Numbered from the stretch's first letter, positions 25,740-35,839 are shown. The stretch is 64,000 bases of DNA from Xenophilus sp. L33 (GCF_009765735.1 NZ_LMUW01000032.1:33093-97092); one strand, 5' to 3'. The notes: generated from the sequence alone by a model not told the origin. Numbers and translations: made by a program.

Positions 25740-26657
25740 ATGAGTTTCAAGCTGCGGCACATGGAGGTGTTCCGGGCGGTGATGCTCACCGGCTCCACCA
25801 ATGCCGCGGCACAACTGCTCTTCGTGTCGCAACCGGCGGTCAGCCGCCAGATCGCCTACATGGAGCAGAGCCTGAACCTGCGGCTCTTCCTGCGCGAGAA
25901 GGGCAAGCTGATCCCCACGGCCGAGGCGCACCTGCTCTTTCGCGAAGTGGGCTCGCTCTACGAGCAGGCGGTGCAGGTCGACGAGTTCGCGCGCAGCCTG
26001 GCCTCGCGGCCGCGCGGGCTGCTCTCGGTCTGCTCGAGCCCGAGCCTGGCGCTCAACTTCATCCCGCCGGTGATCGCCGCGCTGCGCGAGGCCTGGCCCG
26101 ACGTGCGGCTCAAGTTCCGCACCGTGCTGCTGAGCGACATGCCGCACGAGGTGCTCGGGCGCAAGGTCGAACTGGCGGTGTCGGTGCTGCCGCTGGACCA
26201 TCCGAACCTGCTGATCGAGTCCTTCGCGACCGGCAGCATGGTCTGCATCGTGCCGCGCGGCCATGCGCTGTCGGGCCGCGGCGTGGTGAGCCTGGCGGAC
26301 ATCGCCGCCTATCCGCTGGTGCTTTACAGCCGGCGCATCCCCTTCGGGCAACTGGTCGCCGGCGCCTTCCAGCGCGCCGGCGTCGAATGGGAGGCCGCTG
26401 TCGACATCGAGCGCGCCGAGAACGCCTGCGCGCTGGTGCAGGCGGGCGTCGGCATCGCGATCGTCGACGAGTTCTCGGTCGGGGGCCAGGGCTGGCACGG
26501 CGTCGAGGTGCTGCGCATCCGCGAGGAGATCAGCCTCACGCTCAGCATCGTGCGCTCGCGCTTCGAGCCGAGCAGCCGGCTGGCGCTGGAGTTCATCCGG
26601 CTGCTGCGCTTGCAGGCTGCGGGGATGGCGATGCTTGGCGTGGAATCTAGAACCTGA
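25740..26657 (+). CDS. LysR-family transcriptional regulator
   Basis: 305 residues. The HTH at about 3-60 starts FKLRHMEVFRAVMLTGSTNA, with LLFVSQPAVSRQIAYME as the turn and recognition helix. The type 2 periplasmic-binding fold follows from about residue 92. It is co-directional with and 7 bases behind the lactonase gene, so it is probably co-transcribed and likely controls the divergent 24.7 kb region. Its 3' end overlaps the convergent gene at 26647 by 11 bases. Confidence 0.92.
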   Translation: MSFKLRHMEVFRAVMLTGSTNAAAQLLFVSQPAVSRQIAYMEQSLNLRLFLREKGKLIPTAEAHLLFREVGSLYEQAVQVDEFARSLASRPRGLLSVCSSPSLALNFIPPVIAALREAWPDVRLKFRTVLLSDMPHEVLGRKVELAVSVLPLDHPNLLIESFATGSMVCIVPRGHALSGRGVVSLADIAAYPLVLYSRRIPFGQLVAGAFQRAGVEWEAAVDIERAENACALVQAGVGIAIVDEFSVGGQGWHGVEVLRIREEISLTLSIVRSRFEPSSRLALEFIRLLRLQAAGMAMLGVESRT

Positions 26658-27060
26658 ACTCCACAGACCGCGGCCCGCCGCCGACGGCCACGGTGCGGGT
26701 CTGGCGCTTCTTGCCATGGGACTCGGCCTCGATCGTGTAGCGGCCGTCCGGGATGTCGATCAGGCAGATCGGGCCGTTCGAGGAGGCGATCGACAGCACC
26801 TCGGTGCCGGCGTTGTTCTTGATCGAGACCTCGACCGAGGCCATGAATTCGCCGCGCGTGTTCACGAACATCAGCGACAGCGGATGGTTGCGCATGGCCT
26901 GGCGCATCAGGGTCGACTGGCCGGATCCGATGCCGCCGCAGACGTACTTCACGTCGCCTTGCGCCTGCATCGGCTGGATCTGCGCCTGGGCCATCCATGG
27001 AACGGCGATGGCGGCGAGGACGAGGGTGCGCCTGGCCAGGGCCGGCAAGAGTCGAAGCAT
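26647..27060 (-). CDS. Exported small protein, carboxypeptidase-regulatory-like
   Basis: 137 residues from the ATG at 27060 (an upstream start adds 21 non-signal residues). The leader MLRLLPALARRTLVLAAIA ends at AQAQI, consistent with signal peptidase cleavage. Two cysteines (KYVCGG and GPICLI) could form a disulfide. The C-terminal half reads like a beta-sandwich with SNGPICLIDIPDGRYTIEA, the pattern of carboxypeptidase-regulatory-like domains. The function is unknown; it is probably periplasmic or surface exposed. It is downstream of and co-directional with the unknown gene at 27127. Confidence 0.7.
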   Translation of the reverse strand: MLRLLPALARRTLVLAAIAVPWMAQAQIQPMQAQGDVKYVCGGIGSGQSTLMRQAMRNHPLSLMFVNTRGEFMASVEVSIKNNAGTEVLSIASSNGPICLIDIPDGRYTIEAESHGKKRQTRTVAVGGGPRSVEFRF

Positions 27061-27126
27061 GTTGTTGTCCAGAGTCGGGGAAAAGAAATCTTCGATGCCG
27101 CCCCGGAGGCTGTCAACCGTCATTGA

Positions 27127-27981
27127 TCACAGGTGGCGCAGCACGAATCCCAGCCACTGCACCACCGCCGCGCGCAGGTCGCCGCTGCTGCGATGCCGCT
27201 CCCAGATGAAGCGTGCACCGGTCGTCACTTCGTCGGCCAGCACCAGCGCGGTGGTGGTCCGATGCTCGGTCGCCACTTCCAGCGATGAAGCGATCTCGCC
27301 CGCCAGCACGCAGCACAGCGCCGCGTGCCAGGCCAGCGCATCGGGGTCGCTGCGCACGTCGTCGCCGGCCATGGGATCGAGCGTGAAGATGGCCGCCGAG
27401 TGCAAGGCGAGCACGACCTCGGCGGCGCGGCGCAGGTGCGCCTCCTCGGGTGCGAAGTCGCCACCGCCCACGTTGCCGGCACGGCCCGCACGCGCTGCCG
27501 CGTCGGCCATCAGCTGCTGGCCGGCCCTGTCGAAGCCCTGCTCGTGCACGAACACGTCGGACCAGCCCTTGACGCTCAGCCAGTGCTTGTAGCGCCAGAA
27601 GTGGTCCTGGGTGAAGGCGCGCAACTCGGCCCGCGAATCCTCCGCCGGCTTGCCGCCCGCGAAATAGATGGCCGAAGAAGGCAGGAGCGCCGCGGGGTCG
27701 CGGAACGGCCCGTCGGCGCCAAGCAGATGGGCGGCCGCACGGTCGGCGGTGCGCAACATCATCGCGGTGGTGCGGATCGCCATGCCGAGCGGCTCGGCCA
27801 GGAGTGCCAGGGGCTGGCCGTCGGCCTCGGGCGGATGAGCGACGGCCTCGACGCTTTCCGCGAGCCGGCGCGCGCGGCGGCGCAGGCGGAAGCGCACTTC
27901 GCGCACGCCGTCGCGCACGGCCAGGGGCACATCCTCGGGTCGGAAGGGCAAAGCGGGCTTCTGTGAACTATTGTCGGGCAT
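27127..27981 (-). CDS. Hypothetical protein, unknown family
   Basis: 284 residues starting MPDNSSQKPALPFRPEDVPL (an ATG one codon earlier is also possible). It is soluble, Ala-rich and mostly helical, with an Arg-rich stretch around residues 30-40 and an aromatic FTQDHFWRYKHWLSVKGWSD segment near 145. I do not recognise a domain. It is divergent from the SorC regulator gene, with 89 bases between the two starts. That gap contains repeated TTCGC elements, so shared control is possible. Confidence 0.6.
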   Translation of the reverse strand: MPDNSSQKPALPFRPEDVPLAVRDGVREVRFRLRRRARRLAESVEAVAHPPEADGQPLALLAEPLGMAIRTTAMMLRTADRAAAHLLGADGPFRDPAALLPSSAIYFAGGKPAEDSRAELRAFTQDHFWRYKHWLSVKGWSDVFVHEQGFDRAGQQLMADAAARAGRAGNVGGGDFAPEEAHLRRAAEVVLALHSAAIFTLDPMAGDDVRSDPDALAWHAALCCVLAGEIASSLEVATEHRTTTALVLADEVTTGARFIWERHRSSGDLRAAVVQWLGFVLRHL

Positions 27982-28070
27982 CATGAACTCCAGTTCGCGA
28001 AAATAGCATTCGCCAGCATAGTCAATTCGCTCCTGCACCGGAGCACTTCGAGAGAGATAGAGGGTTCACC

Positions 28071-29153
28071 TTGAGCAAGAAGAGCAGCAAGGCAGCCGTC
28101 GCGGACGCCGCGATCGATTCCGAAACGCCGTCGGGCGAACGCAGCATCGCCAACGCGCGCAATCGCCGGCTGCGGCTGCGCGCCGCGTGGATGTACTTCA
28201 TCGAGGAGATGACGCAGCAGGACATCGCCGAGCACCTGGGCGTCGGCCGGGTGACCGTAGTGCGGCTGCTGTCGGATGCGCGCGAGCGCCACGAGATCAA
28301 GTTCAGCATCGAGAGCGGCCTGCCCGAGTGCGTCGACCTGGAGCGCCAGCTCGAAAAGCAGTTCGGCCTGGCCGAGGCGATCGTGGTGCCGATGACCGAT
28401 CCGGAGGCCGACGCGACCCGCGCCATCAGCGCGTCGACCGGCCTCTACCTGTCGAACTTCGTACGCCCGGGCATGAAGATCGGCGTCGGCTGGGGCCGCA
28501 CCCTGCTCGAGTCGCTGCGCTACATCCACGAGGCGCCGATGGCCGACATGTCGGTGGTCTCGCTGCTGGGCGGCATCACGCACGTCAAGCGCTTCAACCC
28601 GTCCGAATTCGCCTGGCGCTTCTCGAGCCTGTTCCAGGCCGAGTGCTACCTGATGCCGGCGCCGGCGATCGTCGATGCACCACAGACCCGCCAGGCGCTG
28701 ATCGAGCGCTGCGGCCTCGGCGAGGGTTTCGAGCGGGCCAAGGCGCTCGATGCGGTGCTGATCAGCGTCGGCAACCTGGAGACCACCGGCACCGCCTACC
28801 GCGACGGCTTCGTGGCCGACGACATCCGCCGCTCGATGATCCGGCAGGGCGCGGTCGGCGAAATGCTCTTTCACTACTTCGACGCCGAGGGCAAGCAGAT
28901 CGAGCATCCGATCCACGACCGGGTCATGGCGGTGCCGGTGAGCACCCTGCAGCACGTGCCGCAGCGCGTCATGGCCTCGGGCGGCATCGACAAGGCGGCC
29001 GCGATGCTCGGTGCGCTGCGGCTCCTGAAGCCGACCGTGCTGGTGACCGACGAGGCCGCCGCCGGGCGGATCCTCGAACTGGCGCGTCAACCTGCCGCCG
29101 CCGAGCCACGGCGCGACGCCAAGGAAGGCAAGCGGGCCGCAGCCCGCTCCTGA
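28071..29153 (+). CDS. SorC/DeoR-type sugar-responsive transcriptional regulator
   Basis: 360 residues from a TTG start placed seven bases after AGAGGG. The N-terminal HTH (about 30-70) includes FIEEMTQQDIAEHLGVGRVT. The C-terminal sugar-phosphate-binding domain has VGWGRTLLESL and DAVLISVGNLETTGT, typical of the SorC family, whose members respond to phosphorylated sugars or polyols. It is transcribed toward the DRL/acetoin-dehydrogenase-like operon 230 bases downstream. It is the obvious candidate to bind the GAACAT-N20-ATGT(T/A)C sites at 29304 and 34670. The Lys/Arg-rich tail after residue 340 is probably disordered. Confidence 0.92.
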   Translation: MSKKSSKAAVADAAIDSETPSGERSIANARNRRLRLRAAWMYFIEEMTQQDIAEHLGVGRVTVVRLLSDARERHEIKFSIESGLPECVDLERQLEKQFGLAEAIVVPMTDPEADATRAISASTGLYLSNFVRPGMKIGVGWGRTLLESLRYIHEAPMADMSVVSLLGGITHVKRFNPSEFAWRFSSLFQAECYLMPAPAIVDAPQTRQALIERCGLGEGFERAKALDAVLISVGNLETTGTAYRDGFVADDIRRSMIRQGAVGEMLFHYFDAEGKQIEHPIHDRVMAVPVSTLQHVPQRVMASGGIDKAAAMLGALRLLKPTVLVTDEAAAGRILELARQPAAAEPRRDAKEGKRAAARS

Positions 29154-29290
29154 GCCCGCGGCGGCCGGCCCGACCGCCCGCCAGGAACGAACCCCTCGTC
29201 CACTTGCGATCGCCGCACTAGCGGCCCTCGCGGCGCACGCCTGCGCGCGCCATTTCCGACCGCTAAGGGAATCTACGGAGAAGCCTCGAC

Positions 29291-29335
29291 TTGCCCGAAA
29301 CATGAACATTACGCCACAATAGAATGCAAATGTTC
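29291..29335 (+). promoter_or_regulatory. Promoter with spaced inverted-repeat operator ahead of the DRL gene
   Basis: GAACAT (29304-29309) and ATGTTC (29330-29335) are inverted with exactly 20 bases between. They overlap a candidate TTGCCC (29291-29296) / CACAAT (29315-29320, spacing 18) promoter. The same half-sites with the same 20-base spacing recur ahead of gutM at 34670-34701. Half-sites with such wide separation suit the multimeric SorC family. Binding is inferred. Confidence 0.65.
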
Positions 29336-29340
29336 CACCA

Positions 29341-29362
29341 CGGCCGGTTTCGAATCCGGCCG
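29341..29362 (+). promoter_or_regulatory. 22-base palindrome in the leader of the DRL gene
   Basis: CGGCCGG (29341-29347) and CCGGCCG (29356-29362) pair around TTTCGAAT, which is itself nearly palindromic. In RNA it would form a very stable hairpin ending nine bases before the AGGAG ribosome site at 29372. It could insulate the ribosome site, stabilise the transcript or bind a protein. Confidence 0.4.
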
Positions 29363-29382
29363 CAACCTGCCAGGAGACTCCC

Positions 29383-30710
29383 TTGGACTCAATCATTCCC
29401 AGCGGCCTCGCGGCCGACCTGCAAGCCCGCGCCGCCACCGGCAAACCGATCCGGATCGGGCTGATCGGCTCCGGCATGATGGGCGGCGACATCGTCACGC
29501 AGGTGCTGCAGATGAAGGGCATCGTGGTCGCCGCGATCGCGGACATCCACATCCCGGGCGCGATCGCCGCGCTGAAGGACGCCGGCCATCCGGCGGACGC
29601 CCATCGCGAAGCCTCGTCCCAGGGCGCGCTCGACCAGGCGATCCGCGACGGCCGCATTGCGCTCACGCAGGACGCTCAATTGGTCTGCCGCAGCGGCCTC
29701 GTCGACGTGGTGGTCGACGCCACCGGCAAGCCGGCGGTCGGTGCCGAGATCGGCCTGGTGGCCATGGAACACGGCAAGCACCTGGTGATGATGAACGTCG
29801 AGGCCGACGTCACCATCGGCGCCTACCTCAAGCACGAGGCCGACCGGCTCGGCGTGGTGTATTCGCTGGGCGCCGGCGACGAGCCCAGCTCGACCATCGA
29901 GCTGATCCAGTTCGTCAACGCGCTCGGCTACCCGGTGATCGCCGCCGGCAAGGGCAAGAACAACCCGCTCAACTTCGACGCCACGCCCGACGACTACGCC
30001 GAGGAAGCGCGCAGCAAGCACCTCAACCCGCGCATGCTGGTCGAATTCGTCGACGGCTCGAAGACCGCGGTCGAGATGTCGGCCATCGCCAACGCCACCG
30101 GCCTTGTGCCCGACGTGCCCGGCATGCACGGCCCGTCGGCGAGCCTGGAGGACCTGCACAAGGTGCTGTGCCCGAAGCAGGACGGCGGCATCCTCACGCG
30201 CAAGGGCGTGGTCGACTACACCATCGGCAAGGGCGTGGCCCCCGGCGTCTTCGTGGTGGCCGAGATGGCGCATCCGCGGCTGCGCGAGCGCATGGACTAC
30301 CTGAAGCTCGGCACCGGTCCCTACTACACCTTCTACCGCCCGTACCACCTGTGCAGCCTGGAGGTGCCGCTCACCTGCGCCCGCGCGGTGCTCTACAAGC
30401 GCGCCGACATGGCGCCGATCGCGCGGCCGACCGCCGAGGTCTGCGCGGTCGCCAAGCGCGACCTGCGCGTGGGCGACCGGCTCGACGCGATCGGCGAATA
30501 CACCTACCGCGCCTGGGCGCTGACGGCCACCGACGCGCGCCGCGACGGCGCGGTGCCCTGCGGCCTGCTGGAGAAGGGCACCGTCACCGCGCCGATCCGC
30601 AAGGGCGAGCTGCTGACGCAGGCCAACGTCGCGGTCGACGCGACTTCGCGCATCGTCGAGTTCCGCCGCCGCCAGGACGAGCTGATCCACGGCAAAGAGG
30701 CGGTGCCGGC

Positions 30711-30714
<4 letters not shown>
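29383..30714 (+). CDS. DXR-like (DRL/DXR-II family) SAF-domain oxidoreductase
   Basis: 443 residues from a TTG start with AGGAG six bases upstream. The nucleotide motif GLIGSGMMGG is at 27-35 and the conserved block KHLVMMNVEADVTIGAYL at 132-149. SLGAGDEPSS (161-170) and GKGKNNPLNFDATPDD follow, and a C-terminal SAF domain from about 345 includes VAKRDLRVGDRLDAIGEY. From memory this is the homoserine-dehydrogenase-like family (COG4091) whose Brucella member DRL converts 1-deoxyxylulose 5-phosphate to methylerythritol phosphate. Linkage to a PTS and an acetoin-dehydrogenase-type complex suggests catabolic use of the reverse reaction. It overlaps the next gene by ATGA. Substrate assignment is inference; family membership is fairly sure. 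Confidence 0.8.
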
Positions 30715-31731
<1,017 letters not shown>

Positions 31732-31742
<11 letters not shown>

Positions 31743-32730
31743 AACGCGCGAACTCAGCTATTCGCAGGCGATCCAGGAAGCCCTGGCGATCGCGATGGAG
31801 CGCGACGACCGCGTCTTCCTGATGGGCGAGGACATCGGCGTCTACGGCGGTGCCTTCCAGGTCACGGGCGACCTGGTGCATCGCTTCGGCGAATCGCGCG
31901 TGATCGACACGCCGATCTCCGAACTGGGCGGCGCCGGCGTCGCGGTCGGCGCGGCGCTGCTGGGCCGGCGGCCGGTCTTCGAGTTCCAGTTCTCGGACTT
32001 CGCGGCGCTGGCGATGGAGCAGATCGTCAACCAGGCCGCGAAGATCCGCTTCATGCTCGGCGGCAAGGCCTCGGTGCCGCTGGTGATGCGCTTCCCGAGC
32101 GGCTCCGGCACAGGCGCCGCCGCCCAGCACAGCCAGAGCCTGGAAGCGTGGCTCGCGCACGTGCCGGGCCTGAAGGTGGTGCAGCCTTCGACGCCGCACG
32201 ATGCCAAGGGCATGATGCTGGCCGCGATCGAGGACCCGGACCCGGTCATGTTCTACGAGCACAAGCTGCTCTACAAGATGAAGGGCCCGGTGCCCGAGGG
32301 CTACTACACCGAGCCGCTGCACGAGGCGCGGGTGCGGCGCGTCGGCGAGCAGGTCACGATCGCGGCCAGCGCGATCATGGTCCACAAGGCGCTGGAGGCT
32401 GCCGAGCAACTCGCGGCCGACGGCATCTCCGCCGAGGTGATCGACCTGCGCTCGCTGCGGCCGATGGACTACCGCACCGTGATCGACAGCGTCTGCAAGA
32501 CGACGCGGCTGGTCTGCGTCTACGAAGGCACCAAGCAACTGGGCATCGGCGCCGAGGTCAGCGCCGCGATCGCCGAGAGCGAGGCCTTCGACCGGCTCGA
32601 CGCGCCGATCCTGCGCCTGGGCGGCGCCGACTGCCCGCTGCCGTACAACCCCGACCTGGAGCGCGCGGCGGTGCCGCAGGTGCCGGACATCGTCGCGGCG
32701 GTGCGCCGCAGCGTGCGCGCGGAGGCCTGA
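31732..32730 (+). CDS. acoB: Acetoin/pyruvate dehydrogenase-type E1 beta subunit
   Basis: 332 residues; its start overlaps the alpha gene by 11 bases. Conserved features are [11 protein letters not shown], the cofactor glutamate in [30 protein letters not shown] and [19 protein letters not shown]. The C-terminal transketolase-type domain has [12 protein letters not shown]. It pairs with the alpha subunit to bind ThDP and transfer an acetyl-type unit to the lipoyl arm of the E2 encoded two bases downstream. No E3 (lipoamide dehydrogenase) gene is in the window, so a shared E3 must be used. Confidence 0.87.
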
Positions 32731-32732
32731 CG

Positions 32733-34025
32733 GTGGCCACCGAAGTGATCCTCCCGCGGGTCGACATGGACATGTCGGAAGGCAAGATCGCCTTCTGGTA
32801 CGTCAAGAACGGCGACCTCGTGACCAAGGGCCAGACCCTCTTCGACATCGAGACCGACAAGGCCACGATGGAAGTGGAGGCCACCGCCAGCGGCGTGATC
32901 GACAGCATCGACGGCGAGATCGGCGTGACGATGCCGGTCGGCCAGGTGGTCGCCTGGATCCGCGCGCCCGGGGAAGCCGGTGCGACTGCAGACGCCGAGC
33001 CGTCGCCGAAGGCCGCGGCCGCGATGCCGGCGCAAGCTCCGACAGGCACGGCCGCCAGGCAGGAGCCGGTCGCTGCACCGAAGGCCTCCGCTTCACCTTC
33101 GCACGGCAGCGGCCTCCTGCGCGCGACACCCTTGGCCCGCAGCCTGGCGCGCGAGCGCGGCATCGACCTGAACGCCCTCACCGGCTCCGGTCCGCGTGGC
33201 CGCGTGATCGCCGACGACGTGCCGCCTCGCGGGACCGTCACGCCCGCCTCGATCCCGACCCGCGTGCACCTGCACTGGTGGCAACGCGGCAATGCCGCGC
33301 CGCTGCTGCTGCTGCACGGCTTCGGCGCCGACCACGCCTCGTGGCGCCCGCTGGTGCAGCAACTGCCGCCAGGGCAGCCGGTGCTCGGCATCGACCTGCC
33401 CAACCATGGCAAGTCCGCGAACCAGTCGCTGCGCTCCTTCGAGGAACTGGCCGATGCGGTGCTGCAGCGGCTCGACCAGGAAGGCGTCGCCGGCTGCCAC
33501 CTGCTCGGCCATTCGATGGGCGGCGCGGTGGCGCTGGCGATCGGCGCGGCGCAACCGCAGCGGGTGCTGTCGCTGACCCTGCTGGCGCCGGCCGGCCTCG
33601 GCACCGAGATCAACGGCGCCTTCATCGACGGCCTGGTGCGCGCAGACTCCGAGGCGGCCTTGAAGGCCACGCTGGCCACGCTGTTCCAGGACCCGTCGGC
33701 ATTGACGCCGGCCTTCGTCTCGATCGCCTTCCAGCAGCTGCAGGCACCGGGCCGGCAGGCCGCGCTCGCCGCGATGGCGAGCCACCTGATGCCTTCGGGC
33801 CGGCAGGCGGAAGACCTCAACGCCGCGCTGGCCTCGGTCCAGGCGCCGGTCAAGGTGATCTGGGGACTGGCCGACCGGATCATTCCGCACGCCCACAGCC
33901 ACGGCCTGCCGGGCCAGGTCGGGCTGCATCTGCTCCCCGCGGTCGGCCACCTGCCGCAGCTCGAGGCGACCACGCTGGTGGCGCGCCTGCTCATGCAGCA
34001 GGTCCGCGCCGGCACCGAAGGCTGA
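32733..34025 (+). CDS. acoC: AcoC-type E2: lipoyl domain, E3-binding domain and alpha/beta hydrolase
   Basis: 430 residues from a GTG with GGAGG seven bases upstream. Residues 1-78 are a lipoyl domain with the modified Lys43 in IETDKATMEV. An Ala/Pro-rich linker follows, then a peripheral-subunit-binding domain at about 125-165 (ATPLARSLARERGIDL). From about 175 there is an alpha/beta hydrolase fold with LLLLHGFGADH, nucleophile Ser261 in LGHSMGG, WGLADRI and VGHLPQLE. This replaces the usual trimeric acetyltransferase domain and is the hallmark of acetoin dehydrogenase E2 (AcoC). The retained E3-binding domain is extra compared with the simplest AcoC layout. It ends one base from a convergent unknown gene. 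Confidence 0.88.
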   Translation: MATEVILPRVDMDMSEGKIAFWYVKNGDLVTKGQTLFDIETDKATMEVEATASGVIDSIDGEIGVTMPVGQVVAWIRAPGEAGATADAEPSPKAAAAMPAQAPTGTAARQEPVAAPKASASPSHGSGLLRATPLARSLARERGIDLNALTGSGPRGRVIADDVPPRGTVTPASIPTRVHLHWWQRGNAAPLLLLHGFGADHASWRPLVQQLPPGQPVLGIDLPNHGKSANQSLRSFEELADAVLQRLDQEGVAGCHLLGHSMGGAVALAIGAAQPQRVLSLTLLAPAGLGTEINGAFIDGLVRADSEAALKATLATLFQDPSALTPAFVSIAFQQLQAPGRQAALAAMASHLMPSGRQAEDLNAALASVQAPVKVIWGLADRIIPHAHSHGLPGQVGLHLLPAVGHLPQLEATTLVARLLMQQVRAGTEG

Positions 34026-34026
34026 T

Positions 34027-34650
34027 TCAGGCGCGGGCCGCGGCGGCCCGCTTCTCCTGCACGGCGCGCCGCATCGCGGGGCGCTCGCTGATCATCAATG
34101 GGAACTGCCACAGCGGTTCGCGCCCGGTGAAGGAATCCAGGAATGGCACTGCCATGCACGCATCCTCGGCCACGTTCTCCAGGAAGCTGGCCCAACTCGC
34201 CGAGCCTTCGTCGCCGACCTGCAGCACGAGCGGCGGCGCCCCGAGCGCACTGCGCCAGGCCGCCAGCAAGGTCAGCGCGGTGCGGGTCGAGGCCCTCACC
34301 TGGCGGCCGCGCGGTGCGCCCGTCAGCGGCCCGGGCTCGGCTTCGAGCAGGTGATAGAGCAGCAGGCCGGCCGCGAAGTGGGCGAAGTCCAGCGCGTCCA
34401 GGCTTTCGTACGGACGCTCACGCTCGAGGCCGTCGACCCACGGCCAGAAGGCATTGGCCAAGGCCTGCAGGTCGACCTGCCCGCCCGCCGCATCACGGCC
34501 CAGCAGCACTGGCGGCCAGGCCGCGCGGCACCACACCCACAGTCGCGACGACTCCAGGAAATGCGGGTCCGCGCTCCATCGCTTCACTGCCTCCGGATCG
34601 AGCGGGCCGGCATCGGCCGAGGCTTCAGGAAGCGCCATCGGGTTCGGCAT
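34027..34650 (-). CDS. Hypothetical protein, antisense between the two halves of the DRL/PTS locus
   Basis: 207 residues from the ATG at 34650, preceded by AGGGTG at a good distance; in-frame ATGs at 34638 and 34704 are alternatives. It is soluble, rich in Trp and Leu, with segments RWSADPHFLESSRLWVW, FWPWVDGLERERPYESL and a C-terminal ISERPAMRRAVQEKR. I do not recognise it. It starts next to the gutM promoter and runs toward the acoC stop, so it splits the catabolic locus into two transcription units. Whether it belongs to the pathway cannot be said. Confidence 0.6.
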   Translation of the reverse strand: MPNPMALPEASADAGPLDPEAVKRWSADPHFLESSRLWVWCRAAWPPVLLGRDAAGGQVDLQALANAFWPWVDGLERERPYESLDALDFAHFAAGLLLYHLLEAEPGPLTGAPRGRQVRASTRTALTLLAAWRSALGAPPLVLQVGDEGSASWASFLENVAEDACMAVPFLDSFTGREPLWQFPLMISERPAMRRAVQEKRAAAARA

Positions 34651-34669
34651 TGGTGAACACCCTAATGTT

Positions 34670-34704
34670 GAACATATTGACATCGAAATGCACAAATGTA
34701 CCAT
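34670..34704 (+). promoter_or_regulatory. Promoter and spaced inverted-repeat operator of the gutM-PTS operon
   Basis: GAACAT (34670-34675) and ATGTAC (34696-34701) repeat the half-sites and exact 20-base spacing seen at 29304-29335. They flank TTGACA (34677-34682), which with TACCAT (34699-34704) at 16-base spacing makes a good sigma70 promoter. The operator thus covers the promoter and suggests repression by the SorC regulator, relieved by the phosphorylated substrate. Confidence 0.65.
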
Positions 34705-34779
34705 CGCTTGTCATCGAGACAAGACAGGTCCCGCCCCTGGGCGAGACCTTCGATCCATCCTACGCCTCGGGAAAAGACG

Positions 34780-35175
34780 ATGCAGTACACGCAACATGCC
34801 ATGGCCCTGCTGGCGCTCTTCTGGGCCTTGCAGGTGGCCGGTTCATGGGTCCAGTGGACCCACTATCGAAAGGCGTTGCGACAGGCCACCGCGCGCTGGG
34901 GCGATGGCTACCTGGGCATGGGCAAGGCCCGTTCGCGCATCGGCTTCGGCGTGCTCGCCCTGCTCGAGGTCGACCCGCGCCTGAACGTGCGCAGCCTGCA
35001 GGTGATGACCGGCGCCACCGTCTTCGCGCGCTTCAGGACGATGGCCCTGACGCAGCAGACCACCATCGATCAACTGGCCACGCGCTACGCGGCCGGGGTC
35101 GACGATTCACGCCTGGCCCGCGCGGTGCGCCAGGCGATCCAGCAGATCGAGGAGGTGCGAAGCCGACAAGCATGA
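34780..35175 (+). CDS. gutM: GutM/SrlM-like glucitol operon accessory regulator
   Basis: 131 residues starting MQYTQHAMALLALFWALQV, one membrane-spanning segment, then the GutM core: WTHYRKALRQATARWGDGYLG near residue 30, GKARSRIGFGVLALLEVD, LQVMTGATVFARFRTM and a helical tail. In E. coli GutM is an activator of the glucitol PTS operon. Its presence as first gene before the IIC, IIBC and IIA genes supports a complete gut-type system. The ATG at 34780 has GGGAAAAG upstream. Distant similarity only, but the gene context is decisive. Confidence 0.8.
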   Translation: MQYTQHAMALLALFWALQVAGSWVQWTHYRKALRQATARWGDGYLGMGKARSRIGFGVLALLEVDPRLNVRSLQVMTGATVFARFRTMALTQQTTIDQLATRYAAGVDDSRLARAVRQAIQQIEEVRSRQA

Positions 35176-35243
35176 ATCCCCCGACCGTCCCCGTTTCCTA
35201 GCCAGCCACTCAAACCCTCATCACAACAACAGGTGGAGACAAC

Positions 35244-35798
35244 ATGAACGCATTTGAATTCCTATCCCACGGCGCCGAGGCCTTCATCGGCGTCTTCAAC
35301 GCCGGCGGCAAGACCTTCGTCGGCTTCGTGACCGGCATCCTGCCGACGCTGATCGTGCTCCTGACCGCGGTCTACACGATCATCGCGCTGGTCGGCGAGC
35401 AGCGGGTGCATCGGCTGGCGCGCTTCGCGGCCGGCAACGTCATCACCCGCTACACGGTGCTGCCGCTGCTGGCGATGTTCTTCCTCACCAACCCGATGGC
35501 CTACACCTTCGGCATGTTCGTGGAAGAAAAGCACAAGCCCGCCTTCTACGACTCGGCCGTGTCGCTGTGCCATCCGATCACCGGCCTGTTCCCGCATGCC
35601 AACCCGGGCGAGCTGTTCGTCTGGCTCGGCGTCGCCACCGCGATCACCAAGCTGGCCGAGACCAACCAGGTTTCCTTCTCGCTCGCCAAGCTGGCGCTGG
35701 CCTATCTGCTGGTGGGCCTCTTCGTCAACCTGCTCAAGGGCATCGCCACCGAGCGCATCACCGCGCTGATCGCCAAGCGCGAAGGCGTCGAGCTGTGA
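35244..35798 (+). CDS. srlA: PTS system glucitol/sorbitol-type IIC component
   Basis: 184 residues from an ATG behind AGGTGGAG, close to the E. coli SrlA length of 187. About four membrane helices are visible. The family signature FFLTNPMAYTFGMFVEEKHKPAFYDSA is seen in two stretches near residue 77, with CHPITGLFPHANPGELFVWLG after it. It forms half of the membrane channel together with the IIBC protein that follows. A PTS permease other than the GlcNAc or fructose type is unusual for a Burkholderiales-like genome. The substrate is a polyol by family but cannot be fixed. Confidence 0.92.
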   Translation: MNAFEFLSHGAEAFIGVFNAGGKTFVGFVTGILPTLIVLLTAVYTIIALVGEQRVHRLARFAAGNVITRYTVLPLLAMFFLTNPMAYTFGMFVEEKHKPAFYDSAVSLCHPITGLFPHANPGELFVWLGVATAITKLAETNQVSFSLAKLALAYLLVGLFVNLLKGIATERITALIAKREGVEL

Positions 35799-35839
35799 GC
35801 GCCGCGCCCATCACGACAAGAACAACATCTGGAGCCAAC

